From positions 1,639,501 through 1,703,500 of the forward strand of contig NZ_CP048829.1 of the NCBI RefSeq assembly GCF_019355395.1: 64,000 nucleotides of DNA, written 5' to 3'. The translations under genes and the position numbers were made by a program. Each line of letters opens with the position of its first letter. Positions within the stretch are counted from its first letter, which is position 1. Under the pieces are notes generated by a model. That model was not told the origin of the DNA. It saw only the letters and a program-made list of their open reading frames with translations, and ran no database searches. Below are positions 1 through 8,363 of this stretch, piece by piece. This stretch comes from Chordicoccus furentiruminis (GTDB lineage: Bacteria > Bacillota > Clostridia > Lachnospirales > Lachnospiraceae).

Positions 1-337
1 CGTACACATCGTCGGCTTTTTCGCAGAGCAGATTGAACAGCTGGGTGTAGCACATAGAAATCAGAAAGTTAAAGGAATCGTCCGTATCGCTCATAATGAG
101 GAACAGGGCAGTTTTCCGATCTCCCAGAGTGTCCAGCTCCAGCTCATCGTAGGAAGTGACCTCCCGAAGCTCGGCAATATCGAACACGGCAAGGCGCGCA
201 CCGCAGGAAATCAGGATTGATTTTGCAGTTTTGCCAGCCGCCAGCTTTGACGAGTTTTCCTCTCTGTTGCTGCAGGAGCCTGCTAATAAAAAGTCAAGCA
301 GTAAATAAAGAAAATCGTGGAGGGTGAAAATGGGCAT
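1..337 (-). pseudogene. VirD4/TraG-type conjugative coupling protein fragment
   Basis: The minus-strand reading frame holds a stretch beginning KLAAGKTAKSILISCGARL and continuing through DRKTALFLIMSDTDDSFNFL, which is typical of the VirD4/TraG coupling ATPase of clostridial conjugative elements. That protein docks the relaxosome to a type IV secretion channel at the membrane. The window edge cuts the frame at its C-terminal side. On the N-terminal side the family resemblance fades before position 337, where an internal ATG lies, so the usual Walker A region is absent here. It sits directly beside an IS110 transposase. I read it as a remnant of an integrative conjugative element. An intact gene is unlikely because the upstream part is missing. 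Confidence 0.6.
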
Positions 338-396
338 AAGAAACCTGGCCGTATTCATTCAGACGGCCTCAGATCTGCACTATGGATAGCATTAAC

Positions 397-1623
397 TCAG
401 TCCTCTGAATCAGAGGCAGGAAGATTACGGATGCACTCCTTTACTTTACCGTAGTAGACGCGGAGGAACTTGTTCGCACCAGCGGTCATATATACGAGAT
501 ATGGTTTCCCCTCGGCTTTCTTCTTGAACAGGAACCGGCTGACCGGATCGTCATCGCGGGGACCGAGCTGGAGCATCGCCTCCATGACCTGGAACAATGA
601 TTTCCGAAGGCGTGCAGAGCCGCATTTCGATGCGTGACCACTCTTGTGAACGACCTCACCGGAATCGTTTTTTCCGGGATCCACGCCGGCGTAAGCCGTC
701 AATGCTTCCCGATGGTTGAATCGGCTGATGTCTCCGATCTCGGCCATGATCTGCGGGCCGAGGCTCGGACCTACGCCATACATGGAACGGACGGTCTGAT
801 ACTCCGGGAGCGAGGATGCGAGTTCATCCATCTTCCGGCGGAGTTCTTCGACATGCTTTGACATAAGGTTCAGCTGTGCGATGCTGTCCCTGATCATCTC
901 TTTGTAGACCGGATCCTTTGGAACAGTCGGAACCAGCTCCTTTGCCTGAGCGTAAAGCTTTTCCGGACGGGCAGGCTGGTAATCATAGCCGTGATGTTTA
1001 CAGAAGCTTTGGTAACGTTCCGCGAACACCTTCGGGCCGGAATCCAGGACACAGTCCACATGCCAGAAGGAATCGGCATAGTCGACCCATTTCTCGCTCC
1101 CATCAGGGCGCACAGGGCTTGTAAAGAGCTTATTTACGCCAGGATAGGTCATGTCAAGAAGGGCGATCAGGTTGGTCTTGGCAGCCGTTTTCTGCTTCAT
1201 GAAGAAGGCAAACTGTGAATTGAGGGTTTTCAGTTCTGTACGCGCAGTGTCCATGACTGAATACTCATGCAGGGACGCCCAGTTGTCAAGGGTGTAGCGG
1301 GCAATCTTTTTAGCATCGGCGGGATCGGTCTTGACCTTGCGGAGCGTGTTGTTTCCGTAGTTTCGGATCAGGTGTGGATTTACCGTTGAGACAAAGAGAC
1401 CTGCTTTTGACAGAGCATTACGGATCGGCTCGTGATAACGCCCTGTACTCTCCATTACGACTCTCGTTTCACCATTGAGTGAGCCGAGATAGCGGGCGAG
1501 ATCACGAAGATCTGAGGACTTGTGGGACACGTCAAAAGGCTTATGAATCACGACACCGCCTGGCTGCAGGACAGCGACCGTGCTTCTGCCTTTTGATACA
1601 TCGATACCTACTGCGTTCAACAT
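397..1623 (-). CDS. IS110 family transposase (first copy)
   Basis: This is a DEDD-type serine recombinase of the IS110 family, which moves its element through a circular intermediate guided by a structured RNA. The N-terminal half shows GIDVSKGRSTVAV (first catalytic Asp), VMESTGRYHEPI (Glu) and KTDPADAKKIARY (last two Asp). The C-terminal transposase_20 half shows YGVGPSLGPQIMAEIGDI and the AYAGVDPG motif, with the conserved catalytic serine region after it. The ATG at 1623 was chosen over one 10 codons upstream because GGAGG lies about 8 bases before it and the protein then begins MLNAVGIDVSKG. At 408 residues it has full family length and looks intact. It shares only family-level similarity with the copy at 61809-63068. 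Confidence 0.9.
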   Translation of the reverse strand: MLNAVGIDVSKGRSTVAVLQPGGVVIHKPFDVSHKSSDLRDLARYLGSLNGETRVVMESTGRYHEPIRNALSKAGLFVSTVNPHLIRNYGNNTLRKVKTDPADAKKIARYTLDNWASLHEYSVMDTARTELKTLNSQFAFFMKQKTAAKTNLIALLDMTYPGVNKLFTSPVRPDGSEKWVDYADSFWHVDCVLDSGPKVFAERYQSFCKHHGYDYQPARPEKLYAQAKELVPTVPKDPVYKEMIRDSIAQLNLMSKHVEELRRKMDELASSLPEYQTVRSMYGVGPSLGPQIMAEIGDISRFNHREALTAYAGVDPGKNDSGEVVHKSGHASKCGSARLRKSLFQVMEAMLQLGPRDDDPVSRFLFKKKAEGKPYLVYMTAGANKFLRVYYGKVKECIRNLPASDSED

Positions 1624-1937
1624 AACTGATACCTCCAGATTTAAGATACGCATTGGATGACCAGTTTTCTCACTGCCGGTTCAATCTCCTGGGGTATCAC
1701 ACGAACGCGATGAAACTTACAGACATCGGTTCAACCTGCATAAACCGAACGGCTGAGAATGAGGATGGCTGGCTGACAGGCTTTCTAACGGACGCAGACA
1801 ACTTGTGTCTGGCCCAAGGAGGAATCCGTCAGATCCATGCCATACCATTCTACAGCTTTAGCAATGAAGGGGAGCAGATCCTGACTGGTTGCCAGGTATT
1901 CTGTTACCCACAACCTTATTGTAGGAGGAGGAAAAGA
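1624..1937. other. Non-coding flank of IS110, possible bridge RNA region
   Basis: About 310 bases separate the IS110 transposase start from the ABC permease start. In the IS110 group the RNA that guides insertion is encoded just upstream of the transposase, so the part nearest 1624-1850 (read on the minus strand) is the expected place. I could not fix the element end, because no duplicated target or rejoinable gene is visible. No credible gene is seen here: the plus-strand reading frame that runs through it is only an extension of the permease frame. Confidence 0.4.
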
Positions 1938-2564
1938 ATGAAGGGTCTGCTTTACAAGAACATGCTGCTGATTGTACGGCAGTTCAAAAGGCTGCTGATC
2001 CTTTCCCTGCTTTTTCTGGTAATGGGGGTAATACCCGGAAAAGGACGGTTCTGGGCGGTCTATGCGATTGTGATGCTCAGTATGTTTGCCGCGTCGGTTC
2101 TTCAATCGGATGAAACGACGAAGTGGAAACAGTACTGTGAGGTGCTCCCGCTTTCGAGAAAGGAGATTGTCACATCCTATTATGCCGGCACGTATCTTCT
2201 TCTCGCGATGGAGATTGTTCTCTATGTGATAATCGCAGCCATAGCCAGGGCTTTTACCGGAGGGAGCGATGAGGTTCTCCTCACGGCGCTGGTCATGACG
2301 GTTGTCTCGTTTTTATTCTCCGCTATGTCCATTCCTCTGATTCTGATCTTCGGCTCACAGCGGGCCTCGGTGGTGCGGCTGATTCTGATCGCGATGGTGG
2401 TGGCGGTCGGTTTGCTTACAGGCGGCGGGGAAGAGATAACCGGCGGGATCAGCGGCATGCAGCCGGCGGCCCTGGCGGGAGCAGCGATTTTTCTGACTGT
2501 TGCGTCGGCCGTCGTGTCGTGGCTGATTTCCGTCAGAGTGTATGAGAGAAAGGAGCTGTCATAA
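1938..2564 (+). CDS. ABC-2 type transporter permease (orphan)
   Basis: This 208-residue integral membrane protein begins MKGLLYKNMLLIVRQFKR and has about six hydrophobic segments. Its motif LQSDETTKWKQYCEVLPLSRKEIV is typical of the ABC-2 permeases that work with a separate ATPase in export of peptides or lantibiotic-like compounds. The ATG at 1938 has an excellent GTAGGAGGAGG site 5-6 bases before it, so the longer in-frame extension upstream is not used. The partner ATP-binding gene normally sits immediately upstream. Here that place is taken by the IS110 region, so the permease appears to be left without its ATPase. The substrate cannot be told. Confidence 0.75.
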   Translation: MKGLLYKNMLLIVRQFKRLLILSLLFLVMGVIPGKGRFWAVYAIVMLSMFAASVLQSDETTKWKQYCEVLPLSRKEIVTSYYAGTYLLLAMEIVLYVIIAAIARAFTGGSDEVLLTALVMTVVSFLFSAMSIPLILIFGSQRASVVRLILIAMVVAVGLLTGGGEEITGGISGMQPAALAGAAIFLTVASAVVSWLISVRVYERKELS

Positions 2565-2622
2565 GGCGCCCCGCCGGCAATAAGGAACTGGAGATATTTG
2601 CGGCGCAGGCAGGGAGAGGTCA

Positions 2623-3843
2623 GTGAAAGAATGGCAGCGGAAGCGGAACAGGCGGCTGCGGGGGCGTGAAAAGACGGCAGAGCGGAAACGATTCGGAAGG
2701 AAGAAGAAAGAAACGGGAACAGTAGTTGCAGAAGATGCGGCTGACGGGAGCGAAACGGATTGCAGCAGAAAGGATTGCAGCGGAAAGGATGTTGTGCGGC
2801 GGAACATGAAAAGGATTCTGACTGTATCGGAGGTGCTGAAGGCGAAATACGGAGTCAAGGTCTACCGGCTGTCGCTGCAGTCTGGATGCACCTGTCCGAA
2901 TCGGGACGGAACAGTCGGAACGGGTGGGTGCACGTTCTGTTCGGCGGGAGGATCCGGTGACTTTGCCGCGCCGATGCTTCCCGTTGAAGAGCAGATCCGG
3001 CTGGCCAGAAAGCTGGTGGACGGCAAGATCCCCGCGTCTGTTCCGATGGAGCGGAGAAAGTACATCGCGTATTTCCAGTCGTATACCAACACCTACGGGA
3101 ATACCGCGTATCTGGAAAATTTGTTCCGGGAAGCCCTGATGAGGCCGGAGATCGTGATCCTGTCGGTCGGTACCCGTCCGGATTGTCTGGAAGACGAGAA
3201 AATTGATATGCTGCGGCGGCTTCAGGAGGAATCCGGCAAGCCGGTCTGGGTGGAACTCGGGCTTCAGACGATTCATGAGCGGACAGCGGCTCGGATCCGC
3301 AGGGGATATCCGCTGCCGGTTTTTGAGGATGCGGTGCGGCGGCTGAAGGCAGCCGGACTGACCGTCATCGTTCATGTGATTCTCGGTCTGCCGGGGGAAA
3401 GCCGGGAAGATATGCTGGATACGGTGCGGTATCTGGCGGGGCTGGGCAGAGACCGAACGGACTGTGGAGACGGAGAAGCAAGAGAGCAGGTATTTTCTGA
3501 GCACGACGGTCAGGATGAGAAGAAAGCTGCTGAGCACGGCGGCCGGCCGGCACAGGGACGGATAGACGGAATCAAGCTCCAGATGCTTCATATCCTGAAA
3601 GGGACAAGGATGGCGGAGGAATACGAAGCGGATCCGTTTCCGGTGATGTCACTGGATGAATACAGCGATCTGATCGCAGACTGTGTCCGGATTCTTCCGG
3701 AGCATATGGTCATCCACCGCCTCACCGGAGACGGACCGAAACGACTCCTGATTGCACCGCTCTGGTCAGCGGACAAGAAAAGGGTGCTTAATACCATCCG
3801 GAGAAAGTTACAGCAGGTTCAGCAGGGCCGTCTTCATCATTGA
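2623..3843 (+). CDS. TIGR01212 family radical SAM protein (YhcC-like)
   Basis: The core begins at M (2806) with KRILTVSEVLKAKYGVKVYRL. It carries the family's iron-sulfur motif as SGCTCPNRDGTVGTGGCTFC, then AYFQSYTNTYG, SVGTRPDC, WVELGLQT and HVILGLPGESREDM, all hallmarks of the YhcC/TIGR01212 group. The exact reaction of this family is not settled. Two features are odd. A basic N-terminal extension of 61 residues follows a GTG start at 2623, which has a good GGGAGAGG site; ATG 2806 has almost none. An in-frame hydrophilic insertion of about 38 residues (around 3448-3560) lies between the GLPGES block and the LQMLHILKGT block. The 3' end overlaps the convergent thioredoxin-like gene by 36 bases. 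Confidence 0.85.
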   Translation: MKEWQRKRNRRLRGREKTAERKRFGRKKKETGTVVAEDAADGSETDCSRKDCSGKDVVRRNMKRILTVSEVLKAKYGVKVYRLSLQSGCTCPNRDGTVGTGGCTFCSAGGSGDFAAPMLPVEEQIRLARKLVDGKIPASVPMERRKYIAYFQSYTNTYGNTAYLENLFREALMRPEIVILSVGTRPDCLEDEKIDMLRRLQEESGKPVWVELGLQTIHERTAARIRRGYPLPVFEDAVRRLKAAGLTVIVHVILGLPGESREDMLDTVRYLAGLGRDRTDCGDGEAREQVFSEHDGQDEKKAAEHGGRPAQGRIDGIKLQMLHILKGTRMAEEYEADPFPVMSLDEYSDLIADCVRILPEHMVIHRLTGDGPKRLLIAPLWSADKKRVLNTIRRKLQQVQQGRLHH

Positions 3844-4080
3844 TTTCGCTTCCGCACGGCTGCGGGAGGGGTGCGCTTCATAGATTTTCCGGTCTTCGGC
3901 GAAGAAGCTCGGCGTGTAGTAATAATCATACCGGCCGGCTGTTTCGGCATCCGCGACTTCATCGATTTCGCGGATGTCGACGGACTGCATTTCGGGTATC
4001 TCATCTCTTAGTTCCTTCAGAATGCCGCGCATCTGAGCGCAGTAAGGGCAGCCCGGGTAGACAAATTCTGTGATCGTCAT
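3808..4080 (-). CDS. Thioredoxin/glutaredoxin-fold thiol protein
   Basis: This 90-residue protein starts MTITEFVYPGCPYCAQM, so it has a CPYC redox motif at residues 11-14 right after the first beta strand. A cis-proline follows as YTPSFF near residue 57. The layout is that of a small cytosolic thioredoxin-fold oxidoreductase related to glutaredoxin; the target is unknown. A purine-rich GGAGG site precedes the ATG at 4080. It is convergent with, and overlaps, the radical SAM gene by 36 bases, which argues for separate transcription. Confidence 0.8.
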   Translation of the reverse strand: MTITEFVYPGCPYCAQMRGILKELRDEIPEMQSVDIREIDEVADAETAGRYDYYYTPSFFAEDRKIYEAHPSRSRAEAKSMMKTALLNLL

Positions 4081-4512
4081 TTCAATCCTCCTTCTGCAAT
4101 ACGGTGGCGGGCGGCAGAAGAACTGACAGCAGGTCAGAATCTGCTCCCATTATCGCTTTCATGACCAGATTCATACGAAATGATTATACATCGGACCGGA
4201 GCAGGTAAGGAACAGGAAAAAATCAGGCGGACGAATGGTGAGAACAGGGAAGCGGGAGGAGGATCTTTTTCCGCTTCCCTGTTTACAGGAGAAGAGCAAG
4301 CCGGAAGGCGGATAAAGAACAGCTTCGGAAAACGGAACCGGAGAAACAGGAAAATGAGAGGAATCCGCGCGTCAGGTCGTGACAGGAGAGGCGTGCGGAT
4401 TTATAATTATGCAAAATTATGTATACGGACCTTCAGGTGAGGAGGTCGGACGGAGGCCGGAAACGGAGGCGTACCGCACAACGTATACGGACAACCGGGA
4501 GGGGGACGCGAT
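4081..4512. other. Intergenic region upstream of putP
   Basis: No credible gene is seen. It holds a perfect 13-base inverted repeat, AACAGGGAAGCGG at 4243-4255 against CCGCTTCCCTGTT at 4271-4283, which lacks a clear T-tract for termination of the flanking genes. The AT-rich stretch at 4400-4420 could supply the putP promoter. The decamer GTATACGGAC occurs twice as a direct repeat, at 4421-4430 and 4483-4492, just upstream of putP, and could be a regulator site. Confidence 0.4.
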
Positions 4513-6039
4513 ATGACGGGAGCACAGTTTCTGATGCTGGCGGCGATGGGCATCTATCTGATTGCGATGATGGGCATCGGAGTCAGGCTGTCGAAGAAAA
4601 ACGAGACGGTCGGCGATTTCTATCTGGGAGGCCGGAAGCTCGGGCCGCTGGTCACGGCGATGAGCGCCGAGGCTTCGGATATGAGCAGTTATCTGCTGAT
4701 GGGTCTGCCGGGACTGGCATACCTCACAGGCACTGCGGATGTGGGGTGGACGGTAATCGGGCTGGCCTGCGGTACGTATCTCAACTGGCTGCTGGTCGCG
4801 AAGAAGCTGCGCCGCTACACGGAGCGGACGAACTCGATTACGCTGCCGGAGTTTTTCTCCAACCGGTACGGTGATACAAAGCATGTACTGACCTTTCTGG
4901 CAGCGGTCTGGATCATCATTTTTTTCGTTCCCTATACGGCGTCCGGATTTGCGGCCTGCGGGAAGCTTTTTCATTCGCTGTTCGGAGTGGATTATCATCT
5001 CGCGATGATCATCAGCGCGATCGTCATCATGTTCTATACGACATCCGGCGGATTTCTTGCCGCGTCGCTCACGGATTTTATTCAGTCCATCATCATGACG
5101 ATTGCACTGCTGGCGGTGCTTGGTTTCGGTATCTGGTCGGCCGGCGGCTGGGATCAGGTCGTCGCCCGCGCGCAGGAGCTGCCCGGCTACCTCAGCTTTA
5201 CACAGTCCTATAATCCGGTTACAGGCAAGGCCGGCACGTACACGGCGCTGACGGTTGTCTCCACGCTGGCATGGGGACTCGGCTACTTCGGCATGCCGCA
5301 CATCCAGCTCCGGTTTATGGCGATCGAGAGCGAGGATAAGATCGCGCTTTCACGCCGTGTGGCGACGGTCTGGGTCGTGATCTCGATGGCAGTGGCCGTT
5401 CTCATCGGACTGGTCGGCCATGCGATGACGGAAGCGGGAGTGATCGCGTCGCTTTCGGGAAATGCATCCGAAACCGTGATCGTACGGATTTCCGATGTTC
5501 TCTCCCGGCACGGCATACTCGCGGCGGTGACCGCGGGCGTGGTGCTTTCGGGTATACTCGCGTCCACGATGTCCACCTCGGATTCGCAGCTGCTGGCCGC
5601 GTCCTCTTCGGTTTCCAATGACATTCTGATCCGCTGCCTGCACGCGAAGATCGAGGAGAAGAAGCTTCTTCTGATCTCCCGGATTTCGCTGCTTATCATC
5701 GCGCTGGTCGGCGTGGGGATCGCCTGGAATCCGGACAGCTCGGTGTTCGGCATCGTCTCGTTTGCGTGGGCCGGCTTCGGCGCTTCCTTCGGTCCTGTGA
5801 TGCTGCTGGCTCTGTTCTGGCGCAGATCGAACCGGTACGGAGCGCTCGCGGGGATGGCGACCGGCGGCCTGATGATTTTTATCTGGAAATACTGTGTCCG
5901 TCCGCTGGGCGGCAGCTTCGACATCTACGAGCTTCTGCCGGCGTTTGTGCTGGCGATCGTCGTGAACGTCATCGTCTCGCTTGCGACGCCGGCTCCGGAG
6001 GAGGCAGTGACGAAGGTGTTTGATGAAGTGAAGGGCTGA
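4513..6039 (+). CDS. putP: Sodium/proline symporter
   Basis: This 508-residue sodium:solute symporter (SSS family) matches the PutP type in length and motifs. The N-terminus has NETVGDFYLGGRKLGPLVTA and AEASDMSSYLLMGLPG, the classic PutP signature around the Na+ and proline sites. TLPEFFSNRYGD and the helix STMSTSDSQLLAASSS follow. About 13 membrane helices are expected. It imports proline with Na+ across the cytoplasmic membrane. GGGAGGG lies shortly before the ATG. Direct GTATACGGAC repeats upstream may bind a regulator. It is followed after 143 bases by an AEC transporter on the same strand. Confidence 0.93.
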   Translation: MTGAQFLMLAAMGIYLIAMMGIGVRLSKKNETVGDFYLGGRKLGPLVTAMSAEASDMSSYLLMGLPGLAYLTGTADVGWTVIGLACGTYLNWLLVAKKLRRYTERTNSITLPEFFSNRYGDTKHVLTFLAAVWIIIFFVPYTASGFAACGKLFHSLFGVDYHLAMIISAIVIMFYTTSGGFLAASLTDFIQSIIMTIALLAVLGFGIWSAGGWDQVVARAQELPGYLSFTQSYNPVTGKAGTYTALTVVSTLAWGLGYFGMPHIQLRFMAIESEDKIALSRRVATVWVVISMAVAVLIGLVGHAMTEAGVIASLSGNASETVIVRISDVLSRHGILAAVTAGVVLSGILASTMSTSDSQLLAASSSVSNDILIRCLHAKIEEKKLLLISRISLLIIALVGVGIAWNPDSSVFGIVSFAWAGFGASFGPVMLLALFWRRSNRYGALAGMATGGLMIFIWKYCVRPLGGSFDIYELLPAFVLAIVVNVIVSLATPAPEEAVTKVFDEVKG

Positions 6040-6182
6040 AGCCGCAGGAGACGAAGAACTGACTGAGGCCGGCGGAACGGAGCCGGTAAGAGGCACCGGC
6101 GATACGGCAGCCGGTTCGATGGGGAAACAGGGCCGAAGCCGGAAGCCGGCAGCGGCCATAGACGGAGGGGAGCGGAAAAACG

Positions 6183-7121
6183 ATGGCAATGAGTCTGGCG
6201 CTCATGAAGAATCTGATCTCGATGATGCTGATGGTTGTGACGGGATTCGGCATCGTGCGGGTGCATTTTCTGAAAAGCGCGGACGCGGGACCGCTGACGA
6301 AGCTGACGGCGTATGTGCTGACGCCGTGCCTGATTCTGCAGGCGTTCCAGCGGGACATCACGCCGGAGCAGAAGGTCGGATTCTTCGCGGCGGTGGCGGT
6401 TTCCGCTCTGATTTTCGCTCTGTTTATTCTGATCGCGGGCTTGCTCCGGCGGACCGGACGGATCGACGCCATCGATGAGGCGACGCTGATCTACATGAAC
6501 TGCGGGAATCTGATCATGCCGCTGGTGCAGCTGACGCTGGGAGAGGAGATGGTCTTCTACAGCTGCGCGATACAGGTTCTGTTCAATCTGCTGGCATGGA
6601 GCCACGGGCAGTCGCTCTTTATCGGCGGAGGACGGCTCCGTCCGGCAAGGCTGCTGCTTAATCCGAACGTGCTCGCGATCCTGATCTCGGTGGCGCTGAT
6701 GCTGGCCGGGATCCGTCTCCCTCAGATTCTGATGACGGCCGTGAGCGGGTTCGGGAATATGGTCGGACCGGCGTCGATGCTGATCATCGGAATGGTGATC
6801 GCGGAAAGCGATCTGAGAGAAGTGTTCACGATGAGACAGGCCTGGCTGATCAACGCGGGCCGTCTTGTCGTGCTGCCGCTGATCGCGATGCTTCTTCTCT
6901 ACGCCACAGGATGGCTTGCCGCGCATCCGGATCTGAAGCCGGTGATGCTGGTGCTGTTTATGGGGGCCGCGGCGCCTCCGGCCGCGACGGTGTCGCAGCT
7001 TGCCGTCCTTTATCAGAAGGAGCCGGTCAAGGCGAGCCGCTACAACGTGCTGGGCACGCTGCTCTGCGTCGTGACGCTGCCCGCGATGATCCTGCTGTTT
7101 CAGATGCTGTTCGGTGCGTGA
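6183..7121 (+). CDS. AEC (auxin efflux carrier) family transporter
   Basis: This 312-residue polytopic protein has the two-half, about ten-helix pattern of the AEC family. LTAYVLTPCLILQAF appears in the first half, MNCGNLIMPLVQLTLG in the middle, and MGAAAPPAATVSQLAVLY near the end. The glycine and proline breaks in helices 3 and 8 are typical of the family. Bacterial members export or exchange malate, malonate or other organic anions; the substrate is not readable here. GGAGGGGAGCGG precedes the ATG. Its stop is only 12 bases from the sbcD start, so it may share a transcript with sbcDC by position rather than by function. Confidence 0.85.
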   Translation: MAMSLALMKNLISMMLMVVTGFGIVRVHFLKSADAGPLTKLTAYVLTPCLILQAFQRDITPEQKVGFFAAVAVSALIFALFILIAGLLRRTGRIDAIDEATLIYMNCGNLIMPLVQLTLGEEMVFYSCAIQVLFNLLAWSHGQSLFIGGGRLRPARLLLNPNVLAILISVALMLAGIRLPQILMTAVSGFGNMVGPASMLIIGMVIAESDLREVFTMRQAWLINAGRLVVLPLIAMLLLYATGWLAAHPDLKPVMLVLFMGAAAPPAATVSQLAVLYQKEPVKASRYNVLGTLLCVVTLPAMILLFQMLFGA

Positions 7122-7132
7122 GGGTGCGTTCC

Positions 7133-8275
7133 ATGAGACTGTTTCATCTTTCGGATCTTCATATCGGGCTGAAGCTGGTCAATCATGATCTGAGAGAGGA
7201 TCAGGAGGCGATCCTTTCGCAGATCGTGGAGATGGCAGCCGAAGAGAAGCCGGACACGGTGCTGATCGCGGGCGATCTTTATGACCGCGCGGTTCCGTCC
7301 GCGGACGCGGCGGAAGTATTCGATCATTTCATCTCGGCGCTGGCGGCTGCCGTTCCGGAAGCGGAGATCATGATGATCAGCGGAAATCATGACAGCGCGG
7401 CGCGGATCAATGTCTACCGGAGTATTCTGAGCCATCAGAGGGTTCATATGATCGGTATGCCTCCGCAGACGCCGGATGAGCGGATCGAGCAGGTTGTGCT
7501 GACGGATTCGTTCGGCCGGGTGCATTTCTATCTGATGCCTTTCGTTCGCCCTTCGATGGTGCGGGGCGTCATCGGTACAAATGAGGACGGGAGTCAGTTT
7601 TCCTATGACGAGACGGTTCGCCGGCTTCTGGCGCGGGAGGAGATCGACCGCTCGGAGCGGAATGTGCTTGTGAGCCATCAGTTCTATCTTCCCCGCGGAA
7701 CGGATCCGGAGCAGATCGAGCGGATGGACTCGGAGATCAGAACGGTGGGAAACATTGACGCGGTGTACGCGGATGTGCTGGAACCTTTTGACTACGCGGC
7801 GCTGGGGCATATCCACAAGCCGATGAAGGTGGGTGCGGACCGGTTCCGCTACTGCGGCACGCCGCTGGCCTGTTCGGTGAGCGAGGCGGGTCAGCAGAAA
7901 GGTGTCATCGAGGCGGATCTGGGAGAAAAGGGAAATCTTTCAATCCGGGTGCTTCCGCTCAGGCCGCTTCATCAGGTCCGCGTGCTGGAGGGGTGTCTCG
8001 AGGAGGTGCTGGCACGGCCTTCGGAGGACTATGTGACCGTGACGCTCACCGATCCGGCGGATCTTAACGTGATCGACATGCAGGACCGTCTGAGGACGGC
8101 GTTTCCGAATCTGCTCGAGATCCGGAGGAAGACGCTTCGCGGACCTCTTTCCGCTGAAGCGCCGGCGGAGGCGGCGGAGCTGGATCCGATGGCGCTCTGC
8201 GACGCTTTTCTGGGCGGGATGGACGGACCGGACCGCGCGCTGCTGACGGATGTGATGAACACGGTGCGAACGTGA
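7133..8275 (+). CDS. sbcD: Nuclease SbcCD subunit D
   Basis: This 380-residue Mre11-type metallophosphoesterase forms the nuclease half of the SbcCD complex, which opens hairpins and blocked DNA ends. The motifs come in the right order: FHLSDLHIG at residues 4-12, LIAGDLYDR, ISGNHDS, a later VLVSHQF and YAALGHIHKP. These provide the Asp, His and Asn ligands for two Mn2+ ions. The ATG at 7133 starts the conserved MRLFHLSDLH; the frame upstream belongs to the preceding AEC gene read in another phase. sbcC follows 88 bases later on the same strand. Confidence 0.95.
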   Translation: MRLFHLSDLHIGLKLVNHDLREDQEAILSQIVEMAAEEKPDTVLIAGDLYDRAVPSADAAEVFDHFISALAAAVPEAEIMMISGNHDSAARINVYRSILSHQRVHMIGMPPQTPDERIEQVVLTDSFGRVHFYLMPFVRPSMVRGVIGTNEDGSQFSYDETVRRLLAREEIDRSERNVLVSHQFYLPRGTDPEQIERMDSEIRTVGNIDAVYADVLEPFDYAALGHIHKPMKVGADRFRYCGTPLACSVSEAGQQKGVIEADLGEKGNLSIRVLPLRPLHQVRVLEGCLEEVLARPSEDYVTVTLTDPADLNVIDMQDRLRTAFPNLLEIRRKTLRGPLSAEAPAEAAELDPMALCDAFLGGMDGPDRALLTDVMNTVRT

Positions 8276-8363
8276 CGAGGAGGCCGCTGATAACAGCGGA
8301 CTCTGTTCGGGAGAGCGGGGGTCGGCAGGGGAAACGGATGGATCAGGAAGGAGGCACTGTGCG

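Noticed and set aside
1653-1937. A 95-residue N-terminal extension of the ABC-2 permease frame.
   Set aside because: It is not membrane-protein-like, lies in the IS110 flank, and the internal ATG at 1938 has a near-perfect ribosome site.
4180-4440. A short plus-strand frame of 86 codons before putP.
   Set aside because: It is basic and low in complexity, without a ribosome site or relatives I can recognise.
4417-5301. Long minus-strand open frame opposite putP.
   Set aside because: It is rich in Arg and His with no family features and mirrors a clear transporter gene; GC-rich DNA gives many such frames.
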